From: Strobilurus pachycystidiatus
Lineage: Eukaryota > Basidiomycota > Agaricomycetes > Agaricales > Physalacriaceae
Direction of reading: 5' to 3'
Length of the DNA stretch: 64,000 nt
NCBI GenBank assembly: GCA_019915135.1
Contig: JAHLMK010000001.1
Coordinates: 2,542,001-2,606,000, forward strand
The notes beneath the pieces are model-generated. The model saw nothing but the letters and a program-made list of their open reading frames with translations. It searched no databases and had not been told where the DNA came from. The position numbers were made by a program, and so were the translations under genes. Within the stretch, counting starts at the first letter, position 1. Each line of letters opens with the position of its first letter. Below, piece after piece: positions 43,032 through 55,102 of the stretch.

Positions 43032-44741
43032 ATGGACACCGCTATGGAATCAACCTTCACATCTGCGGAAATTATCCGAGAACGGTTTTCCTCCCTGGAA
43101 TGGTGTAAGTGTCATGGGGTGCCGTATCAAAGTTTGCTCATATGCCGTAGTTACACACCCTTTCTATGCCGATCGATATGAGGCCATTCGACAAAGCGCC
43201 CATGACCAGAATTATTATATCGCCATGCTACGTCCTGGACCGCTCGACTTGGATTCAGTATCTTTCCATAATGCGGACCGAACCTCGTATGACTTGGCTG
43301 CAGAACTCAAGAGGCTCATCGCATCTTTCATTGATCATCCTCACACACATGCCCAACTGCGTACTTGTTCCAAGGCTTGGTTTGCCATAAGCACAAGGGC
43401 TGCGTTCACCACACTCTATTTGAACGGACCCCTACCCGCGTGGAATCATCTCGATCCCCTTGAGATGGAGAGCCTTCAGACCGAGAGTCGCAGACGCGAA
43501 CTCGCTTGCGCCTGTTTTCTCTCTAGGGAGGGCCTAGGGGATACTGTGCACACCGTCGTTTTTCGGAAGTGGGCATTCAGTGAGGACCGTCCTTGTTGGT
43601 GGACAAACCTGTTACCGAACGTCAGGCGCGTCAAGTTTCTCGGCTTTCGAGAGCCAAACTCCACCCCCATGACCGTATACTCGATTTTCATTATACCGGC
43701 GACAGTCAAGTCACTTCACTTGACATTGGTTACGTTCCATGAACACAGCGTGCAGAATCTTCTAGCATCGAAGACCCGTTTAGAGGATCTTACAATGCAT
43801 CATGTGAAGGGTGGCCACATCGTAAGAGAGTTTTGTTCTTCTCGTCTATATGCGCTCAAATGTTATGATCTCAGATTGCACCGGCAAACTTCTACGATTC
43901 ATCCAGCGAAGCATACAACACATGGATTGCTATACATGGTATCGACTCCATACCCTTTCGCGTAGGAACGGTCGGGCCCACAATGGCATCGCTGCTCTCA
44001 TTGGATCTGGATTTTACCAACTCCTCGAGCAATAACAGAAACCTACCATCGCACGCAGGCATCGAAGATTTCTCTTCAGAATTAGTTGCCACCATGGATC
44101 GAATGTCTCTTTTCCACCGCGATGTCAACTTTATCATGCCGGAGGACATGAACTTTCCCTGTCGGCTATATCTGGATGTTCTTACACATCTTCGAGTGGC
44201 AGTACACGACTTCCAGTTACCTGCTCTCGTTCGTTTGTTGGAAGCTGCTCCTCGCTTACAAGCTATTCGACTTTGCTTTTGTGAGTCAACATAGACGCTG
44301 TATTTTCAGTCGTTGACCATCTCCTTCGTAGTCTCGACTGTATATACTGCCACAGCATGTCGCGTGCGTGTGCCACGATTCCAGGACTTGGAAACTCTAG
44401 CCTTTGATGTTTCGCCAATGAACATCAACATCGCGCTCTGTCTCTTGGCACAGTGGACATTCCCAAACACAACGGATACTGTATATATCCATGTATGGCC
44501 CACGCCATGCGTGATGTTTCATGGATATGAGACGATAGTAGAGACCAGGTTCCTGCGCCGCATTTACACGCCATCTGCAGTCAATTCTCATTCGCCGTTA
44601 CTCATCGGTATAGGCATTAACACCCCTCGCGCCATCACACATTGTTTTGAATGTGCCCGAGTTATATCCGATATCATCCACAAAGCAAACGAACAGTATC
44701 CCACATACCCCCAGATGTATATGGCACCGCATAGCCAGTAA
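43032..44741 (+). CDS. F-box-like protein, paralogue B
   Basis: Four exons in phase: 43032-43104, 43151-43821, 43875-44280, 44332-44741, giving 519 residues. It is closely related to paralogue A: the first exon has RERFSSLEW, then DLAAELKRLIASFI, FLSREGLGDTVHTVVFRKWA, RPCWWTNLLPNV, SVQNLLA and SLLSLDLDFTNSS, and both end with PLLIGIGIN followed by a Cys pair. Same exon sizes (third exon 406 nt) and intron phases. It is a probable SCF substrate adaptor of a lineage-expanded family. No defect is visible. Confidence 0.7.
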
Positions 44742-44779
44742 ATATTTCACAAGAATTTTGTACGTATATAGATAAAGCA

Positions 44780-46532
44780 CTAAGATGAAGAAGGTATATA
44801 ATTTTCTGCACGAATATCGTACGAGGGGAAGGAATTCATACAAAAAACAGCGAGTTCGTTCAAGGTAGAATAGCAAGCATGGCAAGAAAGAGTGGCATGA
44901 GTATAAGGTAAGGCACGGTTTGATAAAATAAAAGGAACGTTCATGGGATCGTGGTGATTCGCCGCAGTCGGTTCATAAGGCCAAGCGATGTAGTCTATGG
45001 GGAAAATTTCCACCAGAGATTCGTGCATATGATCTTCGGCGGAGGGGGCTATTATCACGACGGGCATTTTACACCACTGGCCTCTCCAAGACCCGAAGAA
45101 TAGGAAGACATTCCCGAAATCGGCAACGGGAAGGGTTATGACAAGTTCAGAGATAGTGGTGACGTCAGGAAACATGAAACGAGATATCAGCTCGGGTGTG
45201 TTGGGCCCGACTAAAGGAAGTCAGTTGTAGTACATTTTTTGTACTGTCAATAAGAACAGTTACCGAAAATAATGTGTAGTTTCTTTAGGCGATTACCCTC
45301 TGAGGCACCTTCGAGTATGCTTCGCAGCGCCAGTAGCTGGTGAGCGCCAATTTTGATTGTGGCATCTGTAATTTCGCAAACATGAGTACGGTTCGGATAG
45401 GCATGGCCGTGGAGCATCATGGAGGAGATGGCCCACACCAAATCAGACATGTTGGACAGCGAGTAGGCAAATTCCAAACAATAGTCCGAGTCGTCTTCGT
45501 CCAACGGCGATCTGAGAGATCCGTCAAGATGCTGAGTGAAGTCAAAGTTAACAACACGGAGGGTATTGGACGGATTGTCATGTGCAGCCAACGATTCGTC
45601 TTCAGCGATACTGGTGAGACCATGGTAGGCGCGCCATAGGCGAACGGGAGGAGAGTCAAACTGTAAATGGCTTCTAGGAACAGACTAAATAGGTCATCAG
45701 TAGAGCAGGATGAGAGGAAGAGACTAATCGTACCAGATGACCACCAACATTGTTGTGGAAGACGAGCTTGGCGAGCTGGGTGCCTGGCGCCAACAAACAC
45801 TGCAGAGAGTGGGAATTGAAGAATTTGCACCGAGTGAGGGAGAAAGTGGTCACAGAAGGAGTAATCATGAAGGGGGGGTACAAATACATGTCCACCAGGC
45901 GAATTTCGGGAACATAGGCAATAATTCCACGCCACCAGCAAGGATCGTAGGGACTAGAGGGCCAAGCCTCCATGGTGATGCATTTGACGGAGTAACGTGT
46001 GTGTTGATAACAGGTCATCGCGCAGACGGCCGTTGTTTCTGCCCAAGCGTCCTGAAAGACCATGGCCAGGGCTTGTCCACTCAGCAACCGCCATTGAGGA
46101 GAACGGCGAAGGTGAAGGCGCGAATGAGAGACTGCAGTCACACTATCTTTCCAGTCATGGGTGACCAAACGGAGAGTGAGGGCGTCTCGTAGGGGAAGAA
46201 GCCTGCCGATGAAATTTTTTATTTCCCAAGGGAAATGCTGGTCTTGAAATAAGCGAGGAAGAGACGGAGTGATTGGAAATTGGTTCCATACTCCAGGAAG
46301 GTGAGTGGTTTGGTTGGTAAGAAGAGTCAAGTTCACGATCGAAAGACGGCAAGCATCTGTTCGTTTAGTGTAACGAGGAGAGGTAACTAGAAGGAAAGGA
46401 GTAAGACACAGGACAGAGGAAGAATAGTGAGAACATACGGTTATGATTAGCCAACAATTGAAAGTCGATTTCTTCGGGGTCAGAGCCCAGAGGATGGGGA
46501 ACTACAAGGGATGCATCGGGAAGGTCGGCCAT
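44780..46532 (-). CDS. F-box-like protein, paralogue C
   Basis: Four exons in phase: 46532-46439, 46386-45734, 45660-45264, 45210-44780, giving 524 residues. It is more diverged but the same design: RLLPLRDALTLRLVTHDWK (F-box-like), DPCWWRGIIAYVPEIRLVD, SLQCLLAPGTQLAKLVFHN, VVNFDFTQHLDG and a C-terminal Cys pair in SCHACYS. Intron phases 1, 0, 1 match A and B; the second intron is longer (45661-45733). It lies tail-to-tail with B, only 38 bp apart. The start at MADLPDAS was chosen because it gives a first exon like those of the paralogues. Confidence 0.65.
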
Positions 46533-47462
46533 GAGAGCGGGATGACAAGTAGACTGGTTGAACTTGGTAAGCACGCAAAAAGGGATCCCATTGAAAGGAA
46601 GCACAGACACGAGAAGAAGCAGACGGCCGAGTAAGACGTAAAGACGTTGGACCAAGACAAGATGGAAGGAGTACAGAGGGAGTGGAAACAAGGAGACGTT
46701 TCATTTCGGAGACTGATCTCTCTCTAATACGAAGTAAGTATAAGTAAGAAGGGGAGACTTAGAGTATAGATGCAGACGAAAGAACGGATATAAGCGGGGA
46801 TGACAGATAGAAGTCGGGGATCGGACCGAGAGAGAAGGCGGCAAGCAGACGAAGCGGGAGAGTGAAACTTGTGTGTGAGGTCAAGTTCAGGCGGAGAAAG
46901 GTCAAGAGATGGAAGCCAGGATTATATGACAAAGAGCGAGGACCGAGAGGCGCAAAGAACGGACGAGAAAACATTGGGAGGAGCCATGAGAGGGAGGGAA
47001 CCCATAACTGCCAAACGGGGATTACATCAATCCGTGCCTTAAGGGTTCAGCGAACGATAGTATATACAACCAGAACACTTTGCAGTGTCCCGGAACGGAG
47101 AGCGGGGTTGAATCCTGATTAGGAAACGGCGTCATCCGACGCCGTATCCGTTACATCATATGTAGAATGGTAACGACCAGACAGATGCGCCAATCCGCGG
47201 GCACCCGCCTCAGGTCAACATGTAAATCACGCATACTTAGCAACCGATAAACGTACTGGACGCCTTCCATTGTGGCGACTGTCCTGATGGGAGAGGCCAA
47301 AATTTCCAGTCACTGCGTTCAGTGCGGGTATCGTTGACTAGGCAGCGGACTGCAGTGATGGCAATCCTCTTACCTCGGCGTTCAACCGAGAACCGGCAGA
47401 GACAAACTGGTACTCGTACAGTGTACAAAGAAACAGAGAAATTACAAGTCCCTAGATTCACA
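46533..47462. other. No recognisable gene
   Basis: 930 bp upstream of paralogue C and downstream of PRI2. Purine-rich on the plus strand; only short open frames were seen. Confidence 0.4.
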
Positions 47463-49295
47463 CTAGCCATCCACATCCATCGCCTCACTCTTTGGCTCCT
47501 TCGCCTTGTCCAACTCGATACTTCGCAAGGCATATTGATTGGGATGGGTGACCGACTCGCCACTTCCTACGCCCTCTCCCTTCTTCACGCCACAGCCAGC
47601 GTGTGTTTTCTCGAACACGCGCGTGCACGCGACGTGATAATGCGTCCCCTTCACATTGTGCATCACCTCTGGCAGATCCGAATGTTGGAGGCCCAGATGT
47701 GAATAGTTCGACACAAGGCTGGTTTGCAGATTATCAGGCGTGAGCAAACGATACGGGCATCCGTATTCTGTGCTGCCCGTCAAGAGCTGCATACAGCTAT
47801 GTAAAGTCTTTAGCTTAGAGGTGAATGGATGATAGGCTAAACTCACGTTTTTGCGGGATAGTCAGCGCGTTTTCCTTCTTTCCCATACGAGTGGCGGATG
47901 TTGTACGCGTACTCCTTGTTGAACTTGTCCTCGGTGACCTTACCGCCATTGAAGGACTTTCTCCAGAAGATAAGTGCCTCCTCCATGCTCACACCCAGTC
48001 TCTGTCAGAATTGTTAGCCCCGTCGTGGCCAGTTCTCCGGAAATGACCTACCTTGAGGAAAAGACCATAGTCAAGACGACCGAAGTGCTTAAGGTGGTGA
48101 TCGCGAGTCAATTGGTTGTGCATATTTCGCATGCATAGTGGGAAGTGACGTTTAGCGTAACCGTCAATCATGTCTGCAGTTATCTTGTCGCCATTCGCCT
48201 CCGAGTCAGATCCGCCCCAGTCCGACGAAACACCGGCGAGGAAGCCTTGAGAAAGATTGTCGAGGACGGGAAGCAGGCGTGTGTCTTCGTCCAGTCTTGG
48301 GAGAGATCTGGCAGTAAGCTATCGGATTTGAGAAGACTGTGCGCCCAAGTTGAGAAAGGTGTACACACAATCAAATCCTTCTCCAACTGAGACTCAAACT
48401 CCCTGAAAACGATACTGGACTGCTCTCTAACCGGGACGTAGGCCCATCCCCGCTTGAGAAAGACTTTACGCTTGTCAACAAGGTCTGGAACACGCGTCCA
48501 TCTGACCTGTTTCTTATCAGCATCCTCTCCATTTCAATGCATGGGTACGTACCTTGTAATAACTCTCGACGTTGAAAGCATTGATCTTCTCTGCCTCGGT
48601 TTTGAAACCTTGGGAGGCGGCCAAAAGTTCCTTCTCGTATTGTCCCTTTTCAGCCGCGGATACCTGATCGTGTTGAATATACAGCTGTTGGTAAGGAGAC
48701 TGCAGGGTACTCACTGCTATCCACTTGAAATCTCGAGTGCTCAAGAAAGCCTTCCTTTCATTCGAATCGTCCGTTTCATAGCGTACACGAAACAGCGTTG
48801 ACTCGGCTTTGATGAATCGGCGCCGCAAGTCCTCTCTGTTGACGCGTGAGATATAATCGTAGATGCGAAGAGACGGAACGCACGAGCGACAAAAGGCAAG
48901 TCTCAGCACAAAATGACCCAAATGATCCTTCCGTCTTTCTGCATCTCTGTCAACGCCAGCTGCCGATGTCGCGTGCAACGGGAGGTATTTCAGGCATTGG
49001 GCGCTGGTGACGGTCTTGGTCTCCTCCCACGATCTGCCTCGAGCGGCCGAGGACTCAATCTCAGCCAATATACGTAGTCGGTCGAGAGCGCATCGTTCGA
49101 ACTCCTCGAGGGTAACGTCGAAAAGCGGTGGTTTGTCGTAACTAGGGTCAGTTGAGCGCGTCGTCCTTTGGCCATCGACGGAGACGCGACTCACAAGTTC
49201 AGTCGAGTTGGATATTCAAGATGAACGTCGGCAGCCTTGCTGTTGTAAGCAAAGGGCTTGCTTTCGGGAATGGCTTGGGCGCTCGCTTTGTACAT
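47463..49295 (-). CDS. PRI2: DNA primase large subunit
   Basis: Seven exons in phase: 49295-49195, 49141-48715, 48663-48553, 48506-48369, 48318-48052, 48001-47847, 47796-47463, giving 510 residues, the usual size. The protein is the Fe-S subunit of primase, which with PRI1 and DNA polymerase alpha makes the RNA-DNA primer at replication origins and on the lagging strand. N-terminal text PPLFDVTLEEFERCALDRLR and VRWTRVPDLVDKRKVFLKRG are typical. The four cluster cysteines are present in order at about 321 (HFPLCMRN), 401 (YPAKTC), 413 (EYGCPYR) and 457 (HVACTRVFE), with the primer/template-binding HLKHFGRLDYGLFLK between the first two. No defect was seen; a single-copy core gene is expected. 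Confidence 0.95.
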
Positions 49296-49506
49296 GATGG
49301 ATTAACACGAAGATGGTCAAACACGAACTGTCACGACGCAGCACGCGTCTGTCACAGGACCCGTGTTACTTTGAACTTGCACTGGCAGAGTCCACACGCC
49401 GCAATCTAGGATTCGATATCCGTCTATATAACCGTGCATTAAAGATACATATATACATAGCACACATACAGTATACTAGTTTACACATAGACAGCATATT
49501 GTTATT

Positions 49507-52500
49507 TCACCGTTTCCGTGGTCGCATTTTTGGCCTGTCCTCGGGCGGCTCCTGCTTCAACTCGAAAGTGACCCCCGGACGCCGAACTTTGAGCTTCCCA
49601 TTTCCTGGATTACCTTGATCTCTCCACTCTCGCGTCGCCACTGCGGGATCGCGTGTAGGCGGTGGCGGCGCTGCATTGGAGCTGAGCACTGAGGCTGTAG
49701 GTGACCCGACAACGGTGTTGTTCTAACATCTCTTCAGCATCAGACTTTGAGAATGAGACGGAGACTTACAGCTGTACCGCTGACGGCCTCAAGAGAAGCA
49801 CCCGAGACAGTCCGATGTCGCTTGGAGGACAAGTATCGAAACGGACTGAAAGCCGACGAATGAGAGACATTCTGAACAAGAGGCGTGTCTTGTGATTCTG
49901 CAGGAGCGGGCACAGATATGGGTGGTGGCACTGGAGCTCTCGACGATAAGGTCTTTCGGGAGCTCGAAGCGTTACCCATACGCTCATCCTTGTGAGCGGC
50001 AGACGTGGAAGTCGAGGGTGCGGGAGCAGAAGTGGGAGCGGAAGCAGACACAGCAGCCTTCGAACGGAATATCCTCAAGAATCCCTTCTTCTTCGACTCC
50101 TGGCTTTGTGAGCCAACAGATCCAGATATCGAAGTCCGAGACGGCACCTTTTTGAGGACTGAAGGTGCCAATGAGGACGGGGTCCTCATTATGGAGTCAT
50201 GAGACGACGTGCGCGCCATCGGAGTCGGAGTCGGTTCGGGATAGGACGGGGAGGATTTGGGTTGGGAGGATGAAGTGGAAGGACGCATAGCTACAATGGA
50301 CGGCGGTATCGTGGGCGCTGTTGCTACAGGGGTATTTGGTGATATTGATACAGTATTCTGCGATTGAACTTGCGACGATGAAGTGTACGGCGTAGCGGGT
50401 GGACGGTGGACAGCTTGCGATGGTGTTGGTGGTGGTACAGTGGAATTGGAAGCAGAAGTCGTGCGGGTGGCGTAAGTGTCATAAGCAGAAGCAGAAGGTC
50501 TAGTTGGCGGGATCGATGTTGATGGGATAGGCGTTGCAGGAGTCCTCTGTCGACTTGAGTCGACTGCAGGGGTTGCGGCACCTGCACGGTGGTTGTAGAG
50601 AGAAGCACTGTTATTGTCTGGTCGTGCTGCAGTTGATGACCCAGAAGCAGCAGCAGCAGCAGCCGCCGATGCTGAATTGTACATTCGTGCGGTCGAGTCC
50701 ACCGTCGGCTGAGGTGCTACCACAGCCTGTGCCATAGGCCAACCTCTGGTCCCTTCAGGCTGCGGGTCTGTCCGTTTCGCAGCCTGATACTGACCACTCT
50801 CCGTAGAATTGACAGTGGCACTTTGGGATTGCTGTCGAACATCATAATCCCATGGCTGAGAGCCTGTCCTTTCGACGGCAGACGAGTACTTCGTATTGTT
50901 GGTCGGGGACGTGAGCAGCTCGGTGAGTATGGGATGCCTGTACGGCTTCGGGGTAGATGTATCCCGAGGAGGACCAACCGGAGTCGGCTGTACCATGGAC
51001 GCAGGCTCCCATCTGGGATCCGATGCTGGAGGGGCAGGCTGGCTCGGTACAGGCGTGGCCGTGCCAGCAGATACAGTTCGTCCCATGTAGTCCCTGGGAG
51101 GCTGACTCGGCGGATGCTGGGAAATAGGCGTCGGAGGCGGATACGGGGTAATAGAAACGCTAGCTTGGTATCTGTCTGCCTCATCCGGCCGTGTAGACTG
51201 TGCAGCTTTCAAAGAAGCGCTGCTATCGGCCCTTGGTCGATCTGAAGGGACATTGGAGAGTGGAACGGGGAATGGTGTCGCAGCACTTGACCGAGGCGGA
51301 GGGAGCGGTGTACGACTAGCGCTCTGCGCATTGGAAGGTCTATCCCGCTGTTGATCAAGGAATGCAGCGCGATGAACGCTACTGATGTCTGCTGGCGGTG
51401 GCAGATTGTGAAATCCCGCCGATGTTGAAGGCCGCTGGAGACTAGCGCCAGCTGCCGCATGAGATGAGAAGGAAGGGAACGATGAAGGACCCGAAGGAGG
51501 CTGGACTGCTGCTGCAGGCCTGGCTGAGTCGTCCCGTCGAAAGGCCATGGAGGTTGAAGAGCGAGGAATGGACGCCCCAGCAGCATAAGTGGATGTCCGT
51601 ACCGAGATGTCCGGGTTCACCTGAAGAGGCGCAAACGCAGTTCGAACCTCATATGTATTCTCAGGTGGAACAAAAGTAGATGGTGCGACAGCCTGAAAGA
51701 GATGAATTTGGTGATGTTGGACGGTTTGTATGGACACATACCGGAGTATTGTGCTCTGGGCCCCGTGCCCTGCTCTCTGGACTGCTGTTGTGACCACTGC
51801 TCGTCGGGTGATCCCGCTTCGGCGGTGATGACTTCAAAGTGGGTTGAGTAGTCGATTGTTGAGGGAGCACTTGGCTCGGGAGTTGCGTCGGTGGTGTGGT
51901 CTCGACCGGTGCCATGACTCCATACTCATAATTGATCTTTTTGAATAGATAAGATACGGCCCTATAGCTCACAATATCACTTACCTTCTCCTGTAGCGAA
52001 CGCTTGCCTGGAGACGATTTAGTGATAACGGGAGAGTCGCGAGTGGCAACAGCCTGCGGAGGAATGCTAAGTCCCAATCCACTTTGTACAGCCGAACCTG
52101 TAACAGGTGGGAGAGCTGAAGACTGAGAGAAAGACCTCGGAGGTACCTCCTTGGACGAGACTTGATACTTGTCATGTCGATGGGATTCTAATGACGAGTT
52201 ATCGTCCCGGCGCGGAGTGACTTCGTGGCTACTGGTAGAGCTGTTTGTCACCGGTACCGCAAATCTTTCAATGTTTCCCGGCGTGCCGATAACCTGTCGG
52301 GGATCGGGGCGGGAAGTCTGCTCAGGCACTAAGTATTGTAAGCGGGAAGAATAGGAAATTTCTCACGGAGGGGACAACAAGATCTGGAGCTCGTGGGACC
52401 GACGTGGAATGCGAGTAGTCTGGCCCAGGGCGGAGACGCTACAGCGAAAGATCAGGTGGTGTCCTTGGAAACAGAGGAAGGTAGGCACCTGCTTTTCTTT

Positions 52501-54143
52501 CTTGCTCTTCCCGGAATCACTATCCACCATGACGATTTGATAGTCAATTCCGGGTCCTTGAACATTTGCGAGAAAGGGCGATGTCAGCGGGCGGATTGGG
52601 GCCTCGTAAGAGTTGGAGGAAGGAGCAATAGCGACAGGAAAGAGTTTCGATTCCTACAGATGAAGTCCAATCAATAATGATCCTACTGACAAGAACAAAA
52701 ACATACTCTGGGTGCATAGTCTTCAGTTCGGTGCCTCCGATGTCGAGAGGATGCCTCGCCAACCTTGGGCTTGGCGGCACTGTCAGAGCTTTCGCCCTCG
52801 TCGTGAGACCGAGAGATAACCGGCACACTTCTCAGTTTGCCATCGCGGATGTCTTTAGAGGATCTCTCCCGCGTGTCTGCATATTTCGAATCCCGTTCGG
52901 GATGTCGACTGCTTGAGCGAGTGGAGCGTTCCGCTTTACGATCGCTGTCGCGTCGATCGCGATCCGCGTCGTGCCTGCTGACGGCGTCAGAGCGAACTCT
53001 CCTTTCGCGGGGTCTGTCCGGCTCGTCCTTGTAACGCTCGCGTTCTTCGGCGCGTCTGCTTCTCCTCTCAGCGTCCGACTCTTCTCTACGCGCCTCTCGC
53101 TCCCGCTCTCGTTCATCCCTGGCCCGACTCTTAGCCTTCTCTGCATCCGACTCTTCTCTACGCGCCTCCCGTTCTCGTTCTCGTTCATCCCTAGCCCGAC
53201 TCTTAGCCTTCTCGACGTCTGAATCATCCTTGCGTCGCTCCTTGTCCCTTTCCCTTTCCCGGTCCCGGTCTCGTTCCTCCTTGGTCCGGCTTCGACTCTT
53301 CTCCTTCTCAGTTCTTTCCGCTGGACGGATAGAGTCGCTATCTTTGTGGCTACGATGTGTTCTTGCCACAGGAACAAGGAAGTCAGGCAGCTCAGGCAGA
53401 GCCGTCTTGTCCTTGTCCTTGTCTCTCGGTTTCTTGGGCGGCTCAGCTGGGTGCCATATCAGAGGATTCATGGTTGATGTAGAAGGGTCTGTTCGACTGC
53501 GAGAGTGTCCATTTCTGTCTTTCTGGGGTTTGGAGCCGGAAGGCGGGTTGTCGTCGGATGAGGGTGGGATCCAGAAATCGGGCTGCGTCGTGTTTGGGAT
53601 GGTTCGACTGCGATTGTGGGTATGCCGCAGTGGTTTGTGTGAGGGAAGGGAGGCGTATTGGGCGGCTGGGATGGGGGTGGGTGCAATAGAATGGGACCGG
53701 GGCTGCTGACTCGACTCATACGGGACACCGTAACTTGGGGGAGGGTGGCTGTAGGAAGTAGAGGCTGTTGGCGCAGACTGGAACTGTGCGGGAGCCGAGC
53801 TTGTATGTTTCGGTGGCTTGTGCGAGGAATACGCCGCGGCAGCGGTCACCGTGCTCGGTCCGGCGGCCGGAGTGCCGGACTGGCTCTTGTGCAGCTTGGT
53901 GGACGCCGGCGGCGGCGGCGCTGGCTGGGTTGGCTGAGCAGCAGTCCGTCGGGACGATCCGTTCGCATCACCCGCGGCCTTGGGCCTGACCTCCACATGC
54001 TCAGACGCCCGGGAAAGCTTGTTTCTGGGTGGCTCTTGGGTGACTTGCGACGGGGGAATCCAGATTTTGTATTGGTTGGCTTTGAGAGCTGGAGCAGATT
54101 CCACGGGTTTCTCGACTTTGCGGTTTTGAAAGAAGCTCTTCAT
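49507..54143 (-). CDS. Long disordered Ser/Pro- and RS/RD/RE-rich protein
   Basis: Exons join from ATG 54143 to TGA 49507-49509 with introns near 52655-52703, 52450-52492, 52333-52375, 51930-51985, 51690-51740 and 49725-49771; some phases are unresolved. The product exceeds 1,300 residues and is mostly disordered. It starts MKSFFQNRKVEKPVE with an IWIPPS motif that recurs as FWIPPSSDD. A charged block of alternating Arg/Glu/Asp/Ser follows, including a duplicated 24-residue unit, then long Ser/Thr/Pro stretches and short basic patches (SKKKGFLRIFRSKA). The end reads FELKQEPPEDRPKMRPRKR. The charged block resembles RS-like domains of splicing-related or cortical scaffold proteins. No folded domain is recognised, so no function is assigned. 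Confidence 0.55.
53074..53217. repeat. 72-bp tandem repeat in coding sequence, 2 units
   Basis: Two adjacent 72-bp units (53074-53145 and 53146-53217) encode the 24-residue charged unit containing EKAKSRARDERERERE. A third, partial unit follows. Confidence 0.8.
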
Positions 54144-55102
54144 GCAGCGGTGGCACTGGAAAATGGACCGCCCGCTTCGGTCCTATGGAAAGAGAAAGGC
54201 CCCGGCGACAAAGATGGAAAGACAGGCAAAAGAGAGCGGAGGGCATGAGGCAAACTGATGTGAAACCCATTTAGGCCACTCTGTTCATCAGCAGCAATTT
54301 TCGAGCGCGGACGGATGCAAGTTGGGCGCATCTTTTTGGTGGCGAAAGTAAAGGACATTCAGTGTTTCTTCAAGGCGCAGATAACGGAGGATACAGGCGG
54401 TATGAGTATATGTTAGTGTATGTACGACATTGCACAAACGACCAAGATGGCGTGAATACCGTCAGAAACAGCACCAAGATCAAGGTCTGTCAGCGCAACG
54501 ACTATGCCAGACACCGCCATAACGATAACCATCCAGTCAACGATGGACTATCAGGCATCACCAAACCGAGCCCAAAACGAGCCGGAATGTAATATGACAG
54601 TGAAAAGCCTGCTCTGCCATGGTTTTGACTCATTACCGACAGTAGACAGCGGAAAAGCTGCTGAAGACGAATCTTCCCGTCGAGACAATTTAAGGACCGT
54701 GGTTGAGAGAGTCAAAAAAGGCGATCACAGGCTCTTTATACTGTGATCGCTCGGCATCGTCCGCGGCCGCCAAAGTTCGTGACTTCGTGTCTCTTCCTCT
54801 CGCTAAGACCGCGCTAAATGATGTCCAGGCCGTTCCGTTTGTGGGCGGGGCTTACGGCTCACGGTCGGGACTCTTACATACAAGTGGGCGCGCTTCTTTC
54901 TGCGGACCCTTCCTAGCGACGCGACATATGGTATCTAGCCTCGTCTAGGCCAGGGTCTCTCCTGAAATCTGCCTTGAAAAAGAGAGCACAGCGCCGCTCT
55001 GTTGATTCCAAACTTCCTCCCATACACTCACTCGAGGCTGACTCCCACAACGACATTCTTTGACTTTCCTCTCTTTTGAAACGACTTCTGGGAACCTCAG
55101 CC
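54144..55102. promoter_or_regulatory. Divergent intergenic region
   Basis: 960 bp between the head-to-head disordered-protein gene and glyoxal oxidase gene, so it must hold both promoters. No specific element is asserted. Confidence 0.4.
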
